DNA of 64,000 nucleotides from JACJYC01 sp964558465 (GTDB lineage Bacteria; Bacteroidota; Bacteroidia; Chitinophagales; Saprospiraceae): contig CAZLEF010000003.1 in NCBI GenBank assembly GCA_964558465.1, positions 70,829-134,828 on the forward strand, read 5' to 3'. Shown piece by piece: positions 16,046-24,722 of this stretch. Made by a program: the position numbers and the translations under genes. The notes below the pieces were generated by a model. That model was not told the origin of the DNA, searched no databases, and was given only the letters and a program-made list of their open reading frames with translations. Position 1 is the first letter of the stretch. Each line of letters begins with the position of its first letter.

Positions 16046-17461
16046 ATGGCATTTTCATACATCTACCGGCGATTTTTTGAGGTGGAACTACTCCATGGAT
16101 TTTACCTGGACCGGAGCGCCGCCGAACCTTATTGGAATCTGTCGGATAACCAAAAGGCCGTCGCGTTGGGGGCATATGATATTGGCCGGGACCTGGACAT
16201 TGTCCCTACTCCGGAGACCGCCGCTGCCCTGAAAAACTTCAGAATATTATTCAAAAAAACACCGCTGGGTTTTATGGCTGGTATAGAGGTAAAAGAAGCA
16301 ACCGGCGCGGATAATCGGTTGTTATCTCTGCCAGTGATCCCCATTCCGGATGACTTTGTGTTGCGGTTCCGGCTGGTTTTGCGCAACCCCTGGTTCTGGA
16401 ATTTTACCCATTCCCGCCTGCGGCCTTCCCTGCCGGGTAAGTTTTATTTTACCAACCATGCATCCGATGGTCAAAGAGTCTTTCCAGATCTGGCCATCAT
16501 AACCCCCGACCACCTTCCCGGCAAATGGTACGAGTTGGGTGAAAGGGTAGCGACGGACACCGGCCTGGTGTACGAGGCCCAAATGAAAACAAACAGCATT
16601 CCCGGGGACGCCGGCGCGCCGTGGTCGCTGGTCGATCTCCATCATTTTTACCTGACCGACCAGGACCGGAACCTGATCCCCTCCCGGATCGCCTATTCCT
16701 TTCCCGCCGAATCAGGCGCCACCCACGCAGATTTTCACCTTCAAAAAGATGGCGCCGACGCAATCCCCATTCAAGCGTTCGATAATCCGGCCGGATTGCG
16801 TCAGGTCGACCTGGATTTTCACAGCGCCGCCCCGGGCAGCTACCAGCTTGTTGTGACCTGCGACGACGGATATGCCGACACCATGCCGGTTGTGATCAAT
16901 GATGAACTTTATCTCGGAAAAATTGACCAGTTGAGCGCGCCCCTTGAGGAGCTGCCCGGCGCCAACCCGGACAACCGGTTTGTAAAGGCAGTCAACCGCA
17001 GCGAACGCCAACAATTGTCAAAAACGGCGCAGGAAACTGCGGGCATCCTGGAGATCAGGCATCAACCCGGCCTTGACCGGTACCGGCTTCTGGAAGACGG
17101 AGGCCATTTGCGCATGGAAGGCCCACCGGGTAATCAGGTGCGGACCCCACCTGTTTTCCGTCTGTCATTGCGCGCCCGGCCAACCTATTGGCACTATATC
17201 CATTCGTCAGGATTTGCCGGGATCAGTAATGTTGCGGGAGATGTCGCCTTAAGGCCGGTCGACGGCCAGAATCGTTTGGTCAGCCTATTGCCCCATCCGC
17301 TCCTGAACGACCGGAGCCGGGAAATAAAACTGGCCTATGAAATAGACGGGGCTCCGGTAGTTTTCAGAGAAAAAAAACTGCCCAACCCGGACAATTATGT
17401 TCTGAAAGAATGTGAACAACGAACGAAGATATGTTCAGAGATTTTTCTGAACGGCATTTGA
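16046..17461 (+). CDS. eCIS-associated protein of unknown function (471 aa)
   Basis: The protein starts MAFSYIYRRFFEVELLHGFYLDR and has an N-terminal part (about 1-100) with DIVPTPETAAALKNFRILFKKTPLGFM, then a beta-rich remainder with FRLVLRNPWFWNFT and KFYFTNHASDG. It has no signal peptide or catalytic signature. It sits between the cap protein (9 bp upstream) and the sheath gene (37 bp downstream), so it is probably a structural or assembly component of the eCIS. A second cap/adaptor protein is one option. No sequence family was recognised with confidence. Confidence 0.7.
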   Translation: MAFSYIYRRFFEVELLHGFYLDRSAAEPYWNLSDNQKAVALGAYDIGRDLDIVPTPETAAALKNFRILFKKTPLGFMAGIEVKEATGADNRLLSLPVIPIPDDFVLRFRLVLRNPWFWNFTHSRLRPSLPGKFYFTNHASDGQRVFPDLAIITPDHLPGKWYELGERVATDTGLVYEAQMKTNSIPGDAGAPWSLVDLHHFYLTDQDRNLIPSRIAYSFPAESGATHADFHLQKDGADAIPIQAFDNPAGLRQVDLDFHSAAPGSYQLVVTCDDGYADTMPVVINDELYLGKIDQLSAPLEELPGANPDNRFVKAVNRSERQQLSKTAQETAGILEIRHQPGLDRYRLLEDGGHLRMEGPPGNQVRTPPVFRLSLRARPTYWHYIHSSGFAGISNVAGDVALRPVDGQNRLVSLLPHPLLNDRSREIKLAYEIDGAPVVFREKKLPNPDNYVLKECEQRTKICSEIFLNGI

Positions 17462-17498
17462 ATAAAAAATTATTTCAATAACCAAATCCATTATTACC

Positions 17499-18986
17499 AT
17501 GGCAGGACCTTATAAAACCCCTGGCGTGTATGTCGAGGAGATCAGCAAGTTTCCTCCTTCCATTGCACAGGTGGAGACGGCAATCCCGGCCTTTATTGGC
17601 TTTACAGAAGAACACCGTAAAGATGGGGCGGATATCGCCTTTAAACCCACCCGGATTTCTTCCATGCTCGAATACGATAAATTTTTTGGAGGACCACAGC
17701 AAGAAGAACAATTGGTTGTGGTCATCAATCAAAAGGTGGATGCTAAAAGGGTAACGGTTGATGAATCCGTCACGGCTAAATTTGATCCGGCTATTAACCG
17801 GGTAGCCTCCAGGCATATTATGTTTTATGCCCTGCAATCCTATTTTGCGAATGGAGGCGGGCCGTGTTATATCGTTTCAATCGGATCTTATCAACCCATC
17901 TTTGGCGCGCCTATCCCCTTGGGCGAGGATGGAAATCCGGGGACCTTTTTTTACAGGGCGCTTAAAGAATTGCGGAAGGAGGATGAACCGACCCTTTATG
18001 TGGCGCCGGAAATACAAGGAATGGATGTGGGAGATCAGGGTACCCTTATCCAGGAAATGCTGAAAGAGTGCGCCTCCCTGCAAGACCGGTTTGTAATTAC
18101 AGATTTTCACGTAGACGGAACGGGATTGAATACAGCAGGGGATGTTTTGGAAGCAGCGACAACTTTCCGTGAAAATATACCCAACACCGAAGATTTCGCC
18201 AAATACGGAGCGGCCTATTTTCCCAATATCCGCAGCGTTTTCAATTATGCCTATAAAGAGGATACCGTTCTCATTCAGCATAACAGAATTATGATCGCGG
18301 AAAATGGAAGAATTGAACCGGGATCATTCAATGATATGACGTTGGTAGCGATACCCGATAAATCCATGACTGCAAAGGCAAAAGTGTCTATCGACAATTT
18401 TTCGATCAACCTGCCGCCCAGCGCTGCAATGGCCGGAATATACGCAAGGGTTGACAACCTCCGGGGGGTCTGGAAGGCGCCTGCCAATGAAAGCGTTTTT
18501 GCAGTGAACGGCCTTACCTATAAGGTGACGAACGAGGTTCAGGACTTTATGAACGTCGATACCACTGCCGGAAAATCCATCAATTGCATCCGCGCTTTCA
18601 CCGGCAAAGGCATTTTGGTCTGGGGTGGCAGAACCTTTGCCGGTAACAGCAACGAATGGCGCTATATTAGTGTCCGCCGCTTTTTTAATATGGTGGAGGA
18701 ATCAACCAAAAAAGCGACCGAACGCTTCGTCTTTGAACCCAACGACGCCAATACCTGGGTTAAAGTCCGGGCGATGATCGAAAACTTCCTGATCCTGCAA
18801 TGGAATGCGGGCGCACTGCAAGGGTCTACCCCGGAGAAGGCCTTTTATGTCAGGGTAGGCCTTGGTGAAACCATGACTGCCCTCGACATTCTGGAGGGCC
18901 GTATGAACGTTGAGATCGGCATGGCTGTAGTTCGTCCGGCGGAATTCATTATCCTGAAGTTCTCCCATAAAATGGTAGAAGCTTAA
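17499..18986 (+). CDS. Contractile sheath protein (Pvc2-4-like)
   Basis: The 495-residue protein begins MAGPYKTPGVYVEEISKFPPSI, the classic phage-tail/eCIS sheath N-terminus, and ends with LGETMTALDILEGRMNVEIGMAVVRPAEFIILKFSHKM, the conserved C-terminal sheath fold. The middle contains FANGGGPCYIVSIGSY and GKGILVWGGRTFAGNSNEWRYISVRRFFNMVEESTKKA. It polymerises around the tube and contracts to drive it into the target. Only one sheath gene is present, against three in Afp/PVC. A typical A/T-rich leader precedes ATG 17499. Confidence 0.96.
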   Translation: MAGPYKTPGVYVEEISKFPPSIAQVETAIPAFIGFTEEHRKDGADIAFKPTRISSMLEYDKFFGGPQQEEQLVVVINQKVDAKRVTVDESVTAKFDPAINRVASRHIMFYALQSYFANGGGPCYIVSIGSYQPIFGAPIPLGEDGNPGTFFYRALKELRKEDEPTLYVAPEIQGMDVGDQGTLIQEMLKECASLQDRFVITDFHVDGTGLNTAGDVLEAATTFRENIPNTEDFAKYGAAYFPNIRSVFNYAYKEDTVLIQHNRIMIAENGRIEPGSFNDMTLVAIPDKSMTAKAKVSIDNFSINLPPSAAMAGIYARVDNLRGVWKAPANESVFAVNGLTYKVTNEVQDFMNVDTTAGKSINCIRAFTGKGILVWGGRTFAGNSNEWRYISVRRFFNMVEESTKKATERFVFEPNDANTWVKVRAMIENFLILQWNAGALQGSTPEKAFYVRVGLGETMTALDILEGRMNVEIGMAVVRPAEFIILKFSHKMVEA

Positions 18987-19043
18987 GCATTATGGAGAAA
19001 AACGAGGATGAACTAATTGTTTAACACTTAAATTATCATCATC

Positions 19044-19979
19044 ATGGCAGATGAAAATGTAAAAACAGCTGAGGGCGGCGCCGACCCCAACGGTCTGCAA
19101 AACCTGGATGCTTTTAAAAAATATAAAAACAACCTGGAGACGGTCGAAATACCGAATGCGGAGGCTAAGGTAAATGAGAAGAAAAAAGAGTTTGACATGG
19201 CCATGGAACGGCGCCGCCACCAAATGATCCACGTCAAAAATCTGGAAGAAAACCTCCGGGAATACCAGGCGATGAGTTTTAATGTGGCTTCCATTCTGGC
19301 GAACGACAGCAAGGAACTGAACGCCGATATCAAAGGCATGGTCGCCAAGAACAAGGATTTAAAAGCTTTGTTGGTGGAGGCCCGAAAGAACATCAAGGAT
19401 GCAAAACAACTCATTATGGGAGTGGAACAACAGGCCCGTTATATCGATAACGCGAAGGACGATTCCGTCCACTCCGAACAAATGAAAATTTTGCGGCGCG
19501 GGATTGTGGCATCTGACGGCAAAAAAAGCATCGACGACGCCCTGTCCGAAATTGCCCAGAAGGCGGACATTGCCTTCGATTTGGCGGATAATGCCCGGGA
19601 AAAAGAGATCATTACAGAAGGTGTTATCGCCTATATCGACTCAGATAGCATGACGTCCTTCGGTGAAAAAATTGAAGCAGGCGGCAAGGCTTTGAAAACA
19701 GATATGGAGGCAAACGTGAAAGAAGCCTTCGAAGATGTGATCAAAGAAACCGGTTTTATGAATACCAGACTTACCGAACTGAGCGCCGCCGGCGCTGTAT
19801 TGGATCGTACGGAACTTGATCTGGAATCACTTCAGGATACCTTGAAATACCTCAACAGGCTGATTCCGCCGGATGAAGACATCAAAGCGATCCTTAAACA
19901 GATTGAGGATACCTACGACAAAATGGAAGACAGGGGGGAAGAAGGAGAGGATGAAGAAGACGAGGAAGATATGGACTAA
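19044..19979 (+). CDS. Coiled-coil protein between sheath and tube (311 aa)
   Basis: The product is highly charged and almost entirely helical: AEAKVNEKKKEFDMAMERRRHQMIHVKNLEENL (about 40-72), KNKDLKALLVEARKNIKDAKQLI, LSEIAQKADIAFDLADNAREKE and a C-terminal coiled coil ending in an acidic tail (EEGEDEEDEEDMD). It has no export signal and no known domain. Its position inside the structural operon, between sheath and tube, argues for a particle component or assembly factor. It shares coiled-coil character, but no clear sequence similarity, with the next gene. Confidence 0.75.
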   Translation: MADENVKTAEGGADPNGLQNLDAFKKYKNNLETVEIPNAEAKVNEKKKEFDMAMERRRHQMIHVKNLEENLREYQAMSFNVASILANDSKELNADIKGMVAKNKDLKALLVEARKNIKDAKQLIMGVEQQARYIDNAKDDSVHSEQMKILRRGIVASDGKKSIDDALSEIAQKADIAFDLADNAREKEIITEGVIAYIDSDSMTSFGEKIEAGGKALKTDMEANVKEAFEDVIKETGFMNTRLTELSAAGAVLDRTELDLESLQDTLKYLNRLIPPDEDIKAILKQIEDTYDKMEDRGEEGEDEEDEEDMD

Positions 19980-20018
19980 TGCCTTCCCATTTAATTAATT
20001 CATTAAAAAATAAAAATA

Positions 20019-20885
20019 ATGGCTGCACCAAAAGTTCAAGCACGTCCTTTTATCCGGCCTGTTCCTGACAACGCTCAGGAGTTTATTGACAGGCTGAAAG
20101 GGAGAGTACAAGCCGTCGATAACGAGGTTGCCTATATCAACAGTGTGGTTGACAGTAAAAGAAAATTGATAGACGACCTCAACAGGCAATACGACATTAT
20201 CCGGGATTATTGGCTTGAGATCAAAGATACCAATAATCTTTCTGAGGACATGATCCGGCTGTTGAGGCGGACCCTTCGGCATTCCAGACGGGTGGCGCGC
20301 ATTTCCCGATGGGGGCTCAAGGCCGTGAAAAGCCTGGTGATCGATATCAAGTCTATGTATGAGGCCACGGTCATTACCAGGGATCTTGTACAGGACCTGG
20401 TCACCCGCATCGATCTGCTTCACGACCCCGGCCTGGATCCCAAAGCATCGATCTACGGATTGCTCAATGAATTTAAAAAACAGGTCAATACCTCGGTGGA
20501 TAAAACGGTGGAAGCCGTCAACGCCACGCTCAAAGTCCTGAAAGGTATGGAAATCCTCGATAATGCCCTCCGGGACCGACAGAATGGGATCCGGTACCAA
20601 TTGAGGACCATGCTGAAACACCTTCGCACAGGTAAAAAATCAGGGCTGGAGGATAAGGATATTCCGGAGTACGGGCCAATCCCGACCTTCCCGCTTTCCG
20701 ACCGGGATGGCGATTATTATGACAGGCTGAAGGTACGGGCTCAAAGATTTGAACGCATTCTGAACGATCTTACCCTGGATATTCAGGTACTGGAAGACGA
20801 TAAGGTCCGGTTGGATTCCAAGAAGAATACCATCAAAAAGGGTCTGGAGGCAGCGGAAGAAGCCAGTAAAAACAGCAAACCTTGA
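20019..20885 (+). CDS. Second coiled-coil protein between sheath and tube (288 aa)
   Basis: A basic, helical protein starting MAAPKVQARPFIRPVPDNAQEFIDRLKGRVQ. Predicted coiled coils lie near residues 20-70 and 235-280 (RFERILNDLTLDIQVLEDDKVRLDSKKN). The central segment is rich in Arg and hydrophobic residues (LRHSRRVARISRWGLKAVKSLVIDI). It was not recognised. A strong A-rich leader (TTAAAAAATAAAAATA) precedes ATG 20019, so good expression is likely. With the preceding gene it forms a pair that is not part of the classical Afp/PVC set. Confidence 0.75.
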   Translation: MAAPKVQARPFIRPVPDNAQEFIDRLKGRVQAVDNEVAYINSVVDSKRKLIDDLNRQYDIIRDYWLEIKDTNNLSEDMIRLLRRTLRHSRRVARISRWGLKAVKSLVIDIKSMYEATVITRDLVQDLVTRIDLLHDPGLDPKASIYGLLNEFKKQVNTSVDKTVEAVNATLKVLKGMEILDNALRDRQNGIRYQLRTMLKHLRTGKKSGLEDKDIPEYGPIPTFPLSDRDGDYYDRLKVRAQRFERILNDLTLDIQVLEDDKVRLDSKKNTIKKGLEAAEEASKNSKP

Positions 20886-20946
20886 CGGGGTGCGTCCCTG
20901 TAGCGAATTGTTCAATCATTCTTTAAAAATCAAAAAGCGTTGAATC

Positions 20947-21390
20947 ATGGCAGATTATCCATTACCGAAGTTCCATTTCCAGGTCGAATGGTATGGTACT
21001 AAGATTGGTTTCACCGAAGTATCAGGGCTGGATGTTGAAACAGAGGTTATTGAATACCGGCACGGAGAGAGCAAAGAGTACCACAAAACCAAACAGCCGG
21101 GTTTAACCAAATACAGCAACATTACCCTCAAACGGGGCACTTTTGAGTCAGATAATGATTATTACGAATGGTGGAACAAAACCAAATTCTTCGAAGAAAA
21201 AGGAGACACCTTCCGTACGGATCTGACAATTTCCCTGCTGGGAGAAGATCATGCCCCGCTTGTGACCTGGAAAGTCAAGAAGGCCTGGCCTACCAAAGTC
21301 CAACCGACCGACCTGAAGGCCGATGGCAACGAAGTAGCTATTGAGTCCATCGAACTGGTCCACGAGGGGCTATCCATCGAGATGGCGTGA
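20947..21390 (+). CDS. Inner tube protein (Pvc1/gp19-like)
   Basis: The 147-residue protein is a typical T4 gp19-family tube subunit: PLPKFHFQVEWYGTKIGFTEVSGLDVETEVIEYRHGES...TKQPGLTKYSNITLKRGTFESDNDYYEWW...LLGEDHAPLVTWKVKKAWPTKVQPTDLKADGNEVAIESIELVHEG. Subunits stack as hexamers to form the hollow tube that carries cargo. The gene is preceded by an A-rich leader and followed by a strong intercistronic hairpin, which fits the need for many copies. Confidence 0.97.
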   Translation: MADYPLPKFHFQVEWYGTKIGFTEVSGLDVETEVIEYRHGESKEYHKTKQPGLTKYSNITLKRGTFESDNDYYEWWNKTKFFEEKGDTFRTDLTISLLGEDHAPLVTWKVKKAWPTKVQPTDLKADGNEVAIESIELVHEGLSIEMA

Positions 21391-21408
21391 AAACAAGAAC
21401 CGCATGCC

Positions 21409-21438
21409 GGCGCCGGATGATGAAAAACATCCGGCGCC
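21409..21438 (+). promoter_or_regulatory. Intercistronic stem-loop behind the tube gene
   Basis: GGCGCCGGATG (21409-21419) and its perfect complement CATCCGGCGCC (21428-21438) form an 11-bp stem with an 8-nt A-rich loop. No T-run follows at once. It could protect the tube mRNA end from 3' exonucleases or attenuate transcription into the rest of the operon, so that the tube is made in excess over baseplate proteins. Confidence 0.65.
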
Positions 21439-21468
21439 CATTATCTGAATTCTTTTACCCTGTTCCAA

Positions 21469-21948
21469 ATGGTTAAGTATCACCCCGTTTCATTTCATTT
21501 TCAGGTATCTCCACGCCTGATAGCCGGATATCCTTACCGGTATGTACCGGAATTTAACCTGACCGAGGATATCAAATTTCAATCGGTCTCCGGCCTGAAT
21601 GTGCAAGTGGAAACCGAAAAGTATTACGAAAACGGTCAGAATCAATACCCCCAGGTACTGGCAAAAAAAGTCAATTATCCGGACCTGGTTTTGACCCGGG
21701 GGATTTACCTGCCCAGTCAATCAGGATTTACCGTATGGTGTCAAAAAGCCTTTGAAAACATGATCATTTCGCCCATTAACCTCTCCATTCAATTGCTGAA
21801 CGAGGAGCATCAGGTATTGATGCTGTGGGATGTGCAGTTTGCCTGGCCTAAGGAATGGAAAATAGCCGACCTGAACGCAGAAAGAGGGGAAGTGCTCATT
21901 GAAACCCTGGTGTTGAATTATAACCGGTTCCAATTTAAAATGCCATAA
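21469..21948 (+). CDS. Tube-initiator protein (Pvc5-like, gp19 family)
   Basis: The 159-residue second gp19-family protein: HPVSFHFQVSPRL...FQSVSGLNVQVETEKYYENGQNQYPQVLAKKVNYPDLVLTRGIYLPSQSGFTVWCQKAFE...IQLLNEEHQVLMLWDVQFAWPKEWKIADLNAERGEVLIETLVLNYNRFQFKMP. In Afp/PVC the second and third tube-like proteins join the tube to the central spike. The divergent loop after the first strand (IAGYPYRYVPEFNLTEDI) distinguishes it from the main tube subunit. The DUF5908-like gene follows after 9 bp. Confidence 0.9.
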   Translation: MVKYHPVSFHFQVSPRLIAGYPYRYVPEFNLTEDIKFQSVSGLNVQVETEKYYENGQNQYPQVLAKKVNYPDLVLTRGIYLPSQSGFTVWCQKAFENMIISPINLSIQLLNEEHQVLMLWDVQFAWPKEWKIADLNAERGEVLIETLVLNYNRFQFKMP

Positions 21949-21957
21949 TTTGTTGCC

Positions 21958-22128
21958 ATGCCACTAGAAATTAAAGAACTATACATAAAGGTAACTGTGA
22001 ATGAGGAGGAGGGGGATGAAGGCAAAAGCCAATCGGCAGAAGGCGGTTCCGCCGCAAGCCCGGAGGCAATCGTTCAGACCTGCGTCGAACAAGTATTACA
22101 AATCCTTAAAGACCGGGAAGAAAGATGA
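21958..22128 (+). CDS. DUF5908-like mini-protein (56 aa)
   Basis: This short gene encodes MPLEIKELYIKVTVNEEEGD at its N-terminus, followed by an acidic/Ser-rich linker and a helix (AIVQTCVEQVLQILKDREER). The MPLEI(K/R)EL-I-K opening is that of DUF5908 proteins found between tube and LysM genes in Bacteroidota eCIS loci. Its stop overlaps the next start in ATGA (22125-22128), a sign of translational coupling. The role is unknown; a small baseplate clip or chaperone is plausible. Confidence 0.82.
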   Translation: MPLEIKELYIKVTVNEEEGDEGKSQSAEGGSAASPEAIVQTCVEQVLQILKDREER

Positions 22129-22814
22129 GAGTAGGGCCGTTAGAAAAACTGGTATTCCGGGCGTTTCGCGACAAACGGGTAAAAGATGAAGAAATCGGAT
22201 CTTTTACAGTACCTATCAACCCGGAAAGCCTGGGCGAAGATACCCAGGTTCGCCATGACCGAAGTCAACATCTGGGTGCGGAAGGCAACGATGCGCGATA
22301 CAGAGGCACCGCTCCCGCCAAACTGAACATTCAGTTGCTGTTTGACAATACCGGCACGGTCGAAGGCAACCGGTTGGAGGGAACGCCAGTCCCGGAACAA
22401 CTGCGGCAATTCAGAGCGGTCGTGTCAAAAATGGACGCTGAGTCCCATAAACCGCCCTATATCAAAGTAATCTACAACAATTTTGTATTTGACGGAATCC
22501 TGACCGACCTGAAAGTCCAATATACCCTTTACGATTCATTGGGGGTACCCGTGCGGGCCAAGGTGACGGTCAACCTTGAACAATTCAAAGAGCCTGAAAA
22601 ACGGGTGCGGGAAGAGGACAAGCGGTCGCCGGACCTTACCCACCTAAGGCAAATAAAAGAAGGCGACAACCTTCCACTTATGGCCTACCGGATCTACGGC
22701 AAAACAAACTATTATCTGCAGGTGGCCAGGGCGAACGGACTGATCAATTTCAGAAAATTACGCGTGGGAAGTGAAATTATTTTCCCTGCGGTTGACAAAG
22801 ATATCAATGGCTAA
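22125..22814 (+). CDS. LysM-containing baseplate hub protein (Pvc7-like)
   Basis: The 229-residue protein has an N-terminal CIS-tube-like domain (GSFTVPINPESLGEDTQVRHDRSQHLGAEGNDARYRGTAPAKLNIQLLFDNTG) and a C-terminal LysM-type fold (LRQIKEGDNLPLMAYRIYGKTNYYLQVARANGLINFRKLRVGSEIIFP). In Afp/PVC and T4 (gp53-like) this protein clamps the tube end to the spike and wedges. The start is coupled to the preceding mini-gene by ATGA, and the end overlaps the VgrG gene by 8 bp. Confidence 0.92.
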   Translation: MRVGPLEKLVFRAFRDKRVKDEEIGSFTVPINPESLGEDTQVRHDRSQHLGAEGNDARYRGTAPAKLNIQLLFDNTGTVEGNRLEGTPVPEQLRQFRAVVSKMDAESHKPPYIKVIYNNFVFDGILTDLKVQYTLYDSLGVPVRAKVTVNLEQFKEPEKRVREEDKRSPDLTHLRQIKEGDNLPLMAYRIYGKTNYYLQVARANGLINFRKLRVGSEIIFPAVDKDING

Positions 22815-24675
22815 AGCAACCCAACGAACGATCCCTAATTCCTCGGCATACGGAGTTGTAAATTTCTCAATCCGGTCGGATGGAAAAGAAGTGGAGCCTG
22901 TCTATGAGATTGTCTCCATAAATACCCTCAGAGAGGTCAATCGCATCCCCTCGGTCAAATTGGTCATCCGGGATGGAAGTGCATCGGATGAAACTTTTGA
23001 AGTCAGCGAATCGGACGACTTCGCCCCCGGAAAAGAGATCGAGATCAGAGCCGGGTATGACGACAGCACCGAAACCTTGTTCAAGGGCATCGTCATCAAA
23101 CACAGCGTAAAGATCAGGGATACCCAGTCGTTGCTCATCATCGAGGCAAAGGACCTGAGCGTCAAAATGACGGTTGGCAGGCACTGCAAATACTATGAGG
23201 AAAAAAAAGACAGCGAAATTTTAAAGGAGATCCTCAGTTCCTATGGCCTTGCCGGAAAGATTGCGGAAACCCAGTTGAAACATAAGGAAGTTGTACAACA
23301 CAACGTAACGGATTGGGATTTTATCCTGTCGCGCGCTGAAATGAACGGATTACTGGTCATTGCCACCGACGGCAAAGTGGATCTGCAGGAACCCAAGGTA
23401 GAGGGCTCAGCCGGCCTGGAACTCCTTTATGGTTCGACGTTGCTGGAGTTCGAAGCCGAAATGGACGCACGCACCCAGTACAAGGAAATAACAGCCCGTT
23501 CCTGGAGTTACAAGGAACAGAAAATAGTAGAACAAAAAGGAAAAACTTCCTTTACCGAACACGGGAACATCAGCGGCGACGACCTGTCGAAAGTGATTGG
23601 ATTGCCGTCCTTCGAGTTGAGTCATGGAGGTCAGGTACTGAATGAGGAACTGAAAGCCTGGGCATCGGCAGGCATGTTGAGGAGCCGGATGTCAAAAACC
23701 CGGGGAAGGGCAAAATTCAAGGGGTTCCCAGGCATTAAGCCGGGCGATACGGTATTACTGGACGGCCTCGGCAAACGCTTCAACGGGAACGCTTTTGTTT
23801 CGGCGGTAAGCCATTCATTTGTAAACGGCAATTGGGTGACCGACCTCCAGTTTGGCGTTTCGCCCGAATGGTTCGCCCGGAAAGCGGGTATTCAGGACCT
23901 TCCGGCGGCGGGCCTCTTACCTGCTATTCAAGGGGTGCAGATCGGGAAAGTGGTGCAATTGAAAGAAGATCCGGACGGTGAAGACCGCATTTTGGTCAAA
24001 TTGCCCATTATCGACCCCAACGCAAAAGGTGTCTGGGCCCGCCGATGCACCCTCGATGCCGGAAAAGAAAGAGGTTCCTTTTTTTTGCCCGAGATCGACG
24101 ACGAGGTGATCGTAGGATTTATCAATGACGATCCGCGAGACGCCGTGGTTTTGGGAATGGTGCACAGCAGCCCCAAAAAAGCGCCTTTTACCGCCACAGA
24201 TGAAAACCATGAAAAAGGTTTTGTAACGCGTAGTAAAATGCGGATCTGGTTTGACGACGATAAAAAGATCATGACCCTGGATACCCCTGCCGGGAACCTG
24301 ATTGAAATGAGCGAAGAGGGCAAATCCATAACGATCAAGGACCAAAACGACAACAAGATCATTCTCAACGAAAAGGGGATCGAGATCAGCAGCCCCAAAG
24401 ATATCAGGATACTGGCCAAAGGCATGATCGAGGAAAAAGCGGATAAGGATTTCAACATGGAAACCCAAAAGAACATGTCGCAAAAGGCGGCAAGCAACGC
24501 TACGCTTGAGGCCAAACAAAAAATCAATATCAAAGCAACCAGCGACTGCGGGGTGGAGGGGCTCAATGTGGCAGTGAAAGCTAAAGTGAAGTTGGATGCG
24601 GAAGGCTCCGCGCAAGCTAATTTAAAGGGTGGCGCCATGACAACTGTAAAAGGGGGGCTGGTACAAATCAATTAG
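22807..24675 (+). CDS. Central spike protein, VgrG-like (Pvc8-like)
   Basis: The 622-residue protein starts at ATG 22807 (MAKATQRTIPNSSAYG). Residues about 15-350 form the gp27-like hub (EIRAGYDDSTETLFKGIVIKHSVKI...). Residues about 375-465 form the gp5-like OB fold (GVQIGKVVQLKEDPDGEDRILVKLP...ERGSFFLPEIDDEVIVGFINDDPRDAVVLGMVHS), and residues about 490-622 the beta-helical needle (ITIKDQNDNKIILNEKGIEISSPKDI and later repeats). Three copies form the spike on which the PAAR tip sits. There is no extra C-terminal toxin domain. Confidence 0.96.
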   Translation: MAKATQRTIPNSSAYGVVNFSIRSDGKEVEPVYEIVSINTLREVNRIPSVKLVIRDGSASDETFEVSESDDFAPGKEIEIRAGYDDSTETLFKGIVIKHSVKIRDTQSLLIIEAKDLSVKMTVGRHCKYYEEKKDSEILKEILSSYGLAGKIAETQLKHKEVVQHNVTDWDFILSRAEMNGLLVIATDGKVDLQEPKVEGSAGLELLYGSTLLEFEAEMDARTQYKEITARSWSYKEQKIVEQKGKTSFTEHGNISGDDLSKVIGLPSFELSHGGQVLNEELKAWASAGMLRSRMSKTRGRAKFKGFPGIKPGDTVLLDGLGKRFNGNAFVSAVSHSFVNGNWVTDLQFGVSPEWFARKAGIQDLPAAGLLPAIQGVQIGKVVQLKEDPDGEDRILVKLPIIDPNAKGVWARRCTLDAGKERGSFFLPEIDDEVIVGFINDDPRDAVVLGMVHSSPKKAPFTATDENHEKGFVTRSKMRIWFDDDKKIMTLDTPAGNLIEMSEEGKSITIKDQNDNKIILNEKGIEISSPKDIRILAKGMIEEKADKDFNMETQKNMSQKAASNATLEAKQKINIKATSDCGVEGLNVAVKAKVKLDAEGSAQANLKGGAMTTVKGGLVQIN

Positions 24676-24722
24676 GAATGCCCAACAAGTCGAAATTTTG
24701 ATTTTTAATAAAATAACACGAT

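Noticed and set aside
22807..24675. Effector domain fused to the VgrG-like spike
   Set aside because: After the OB fold only beta-helix repeats follow up to the stop codon.
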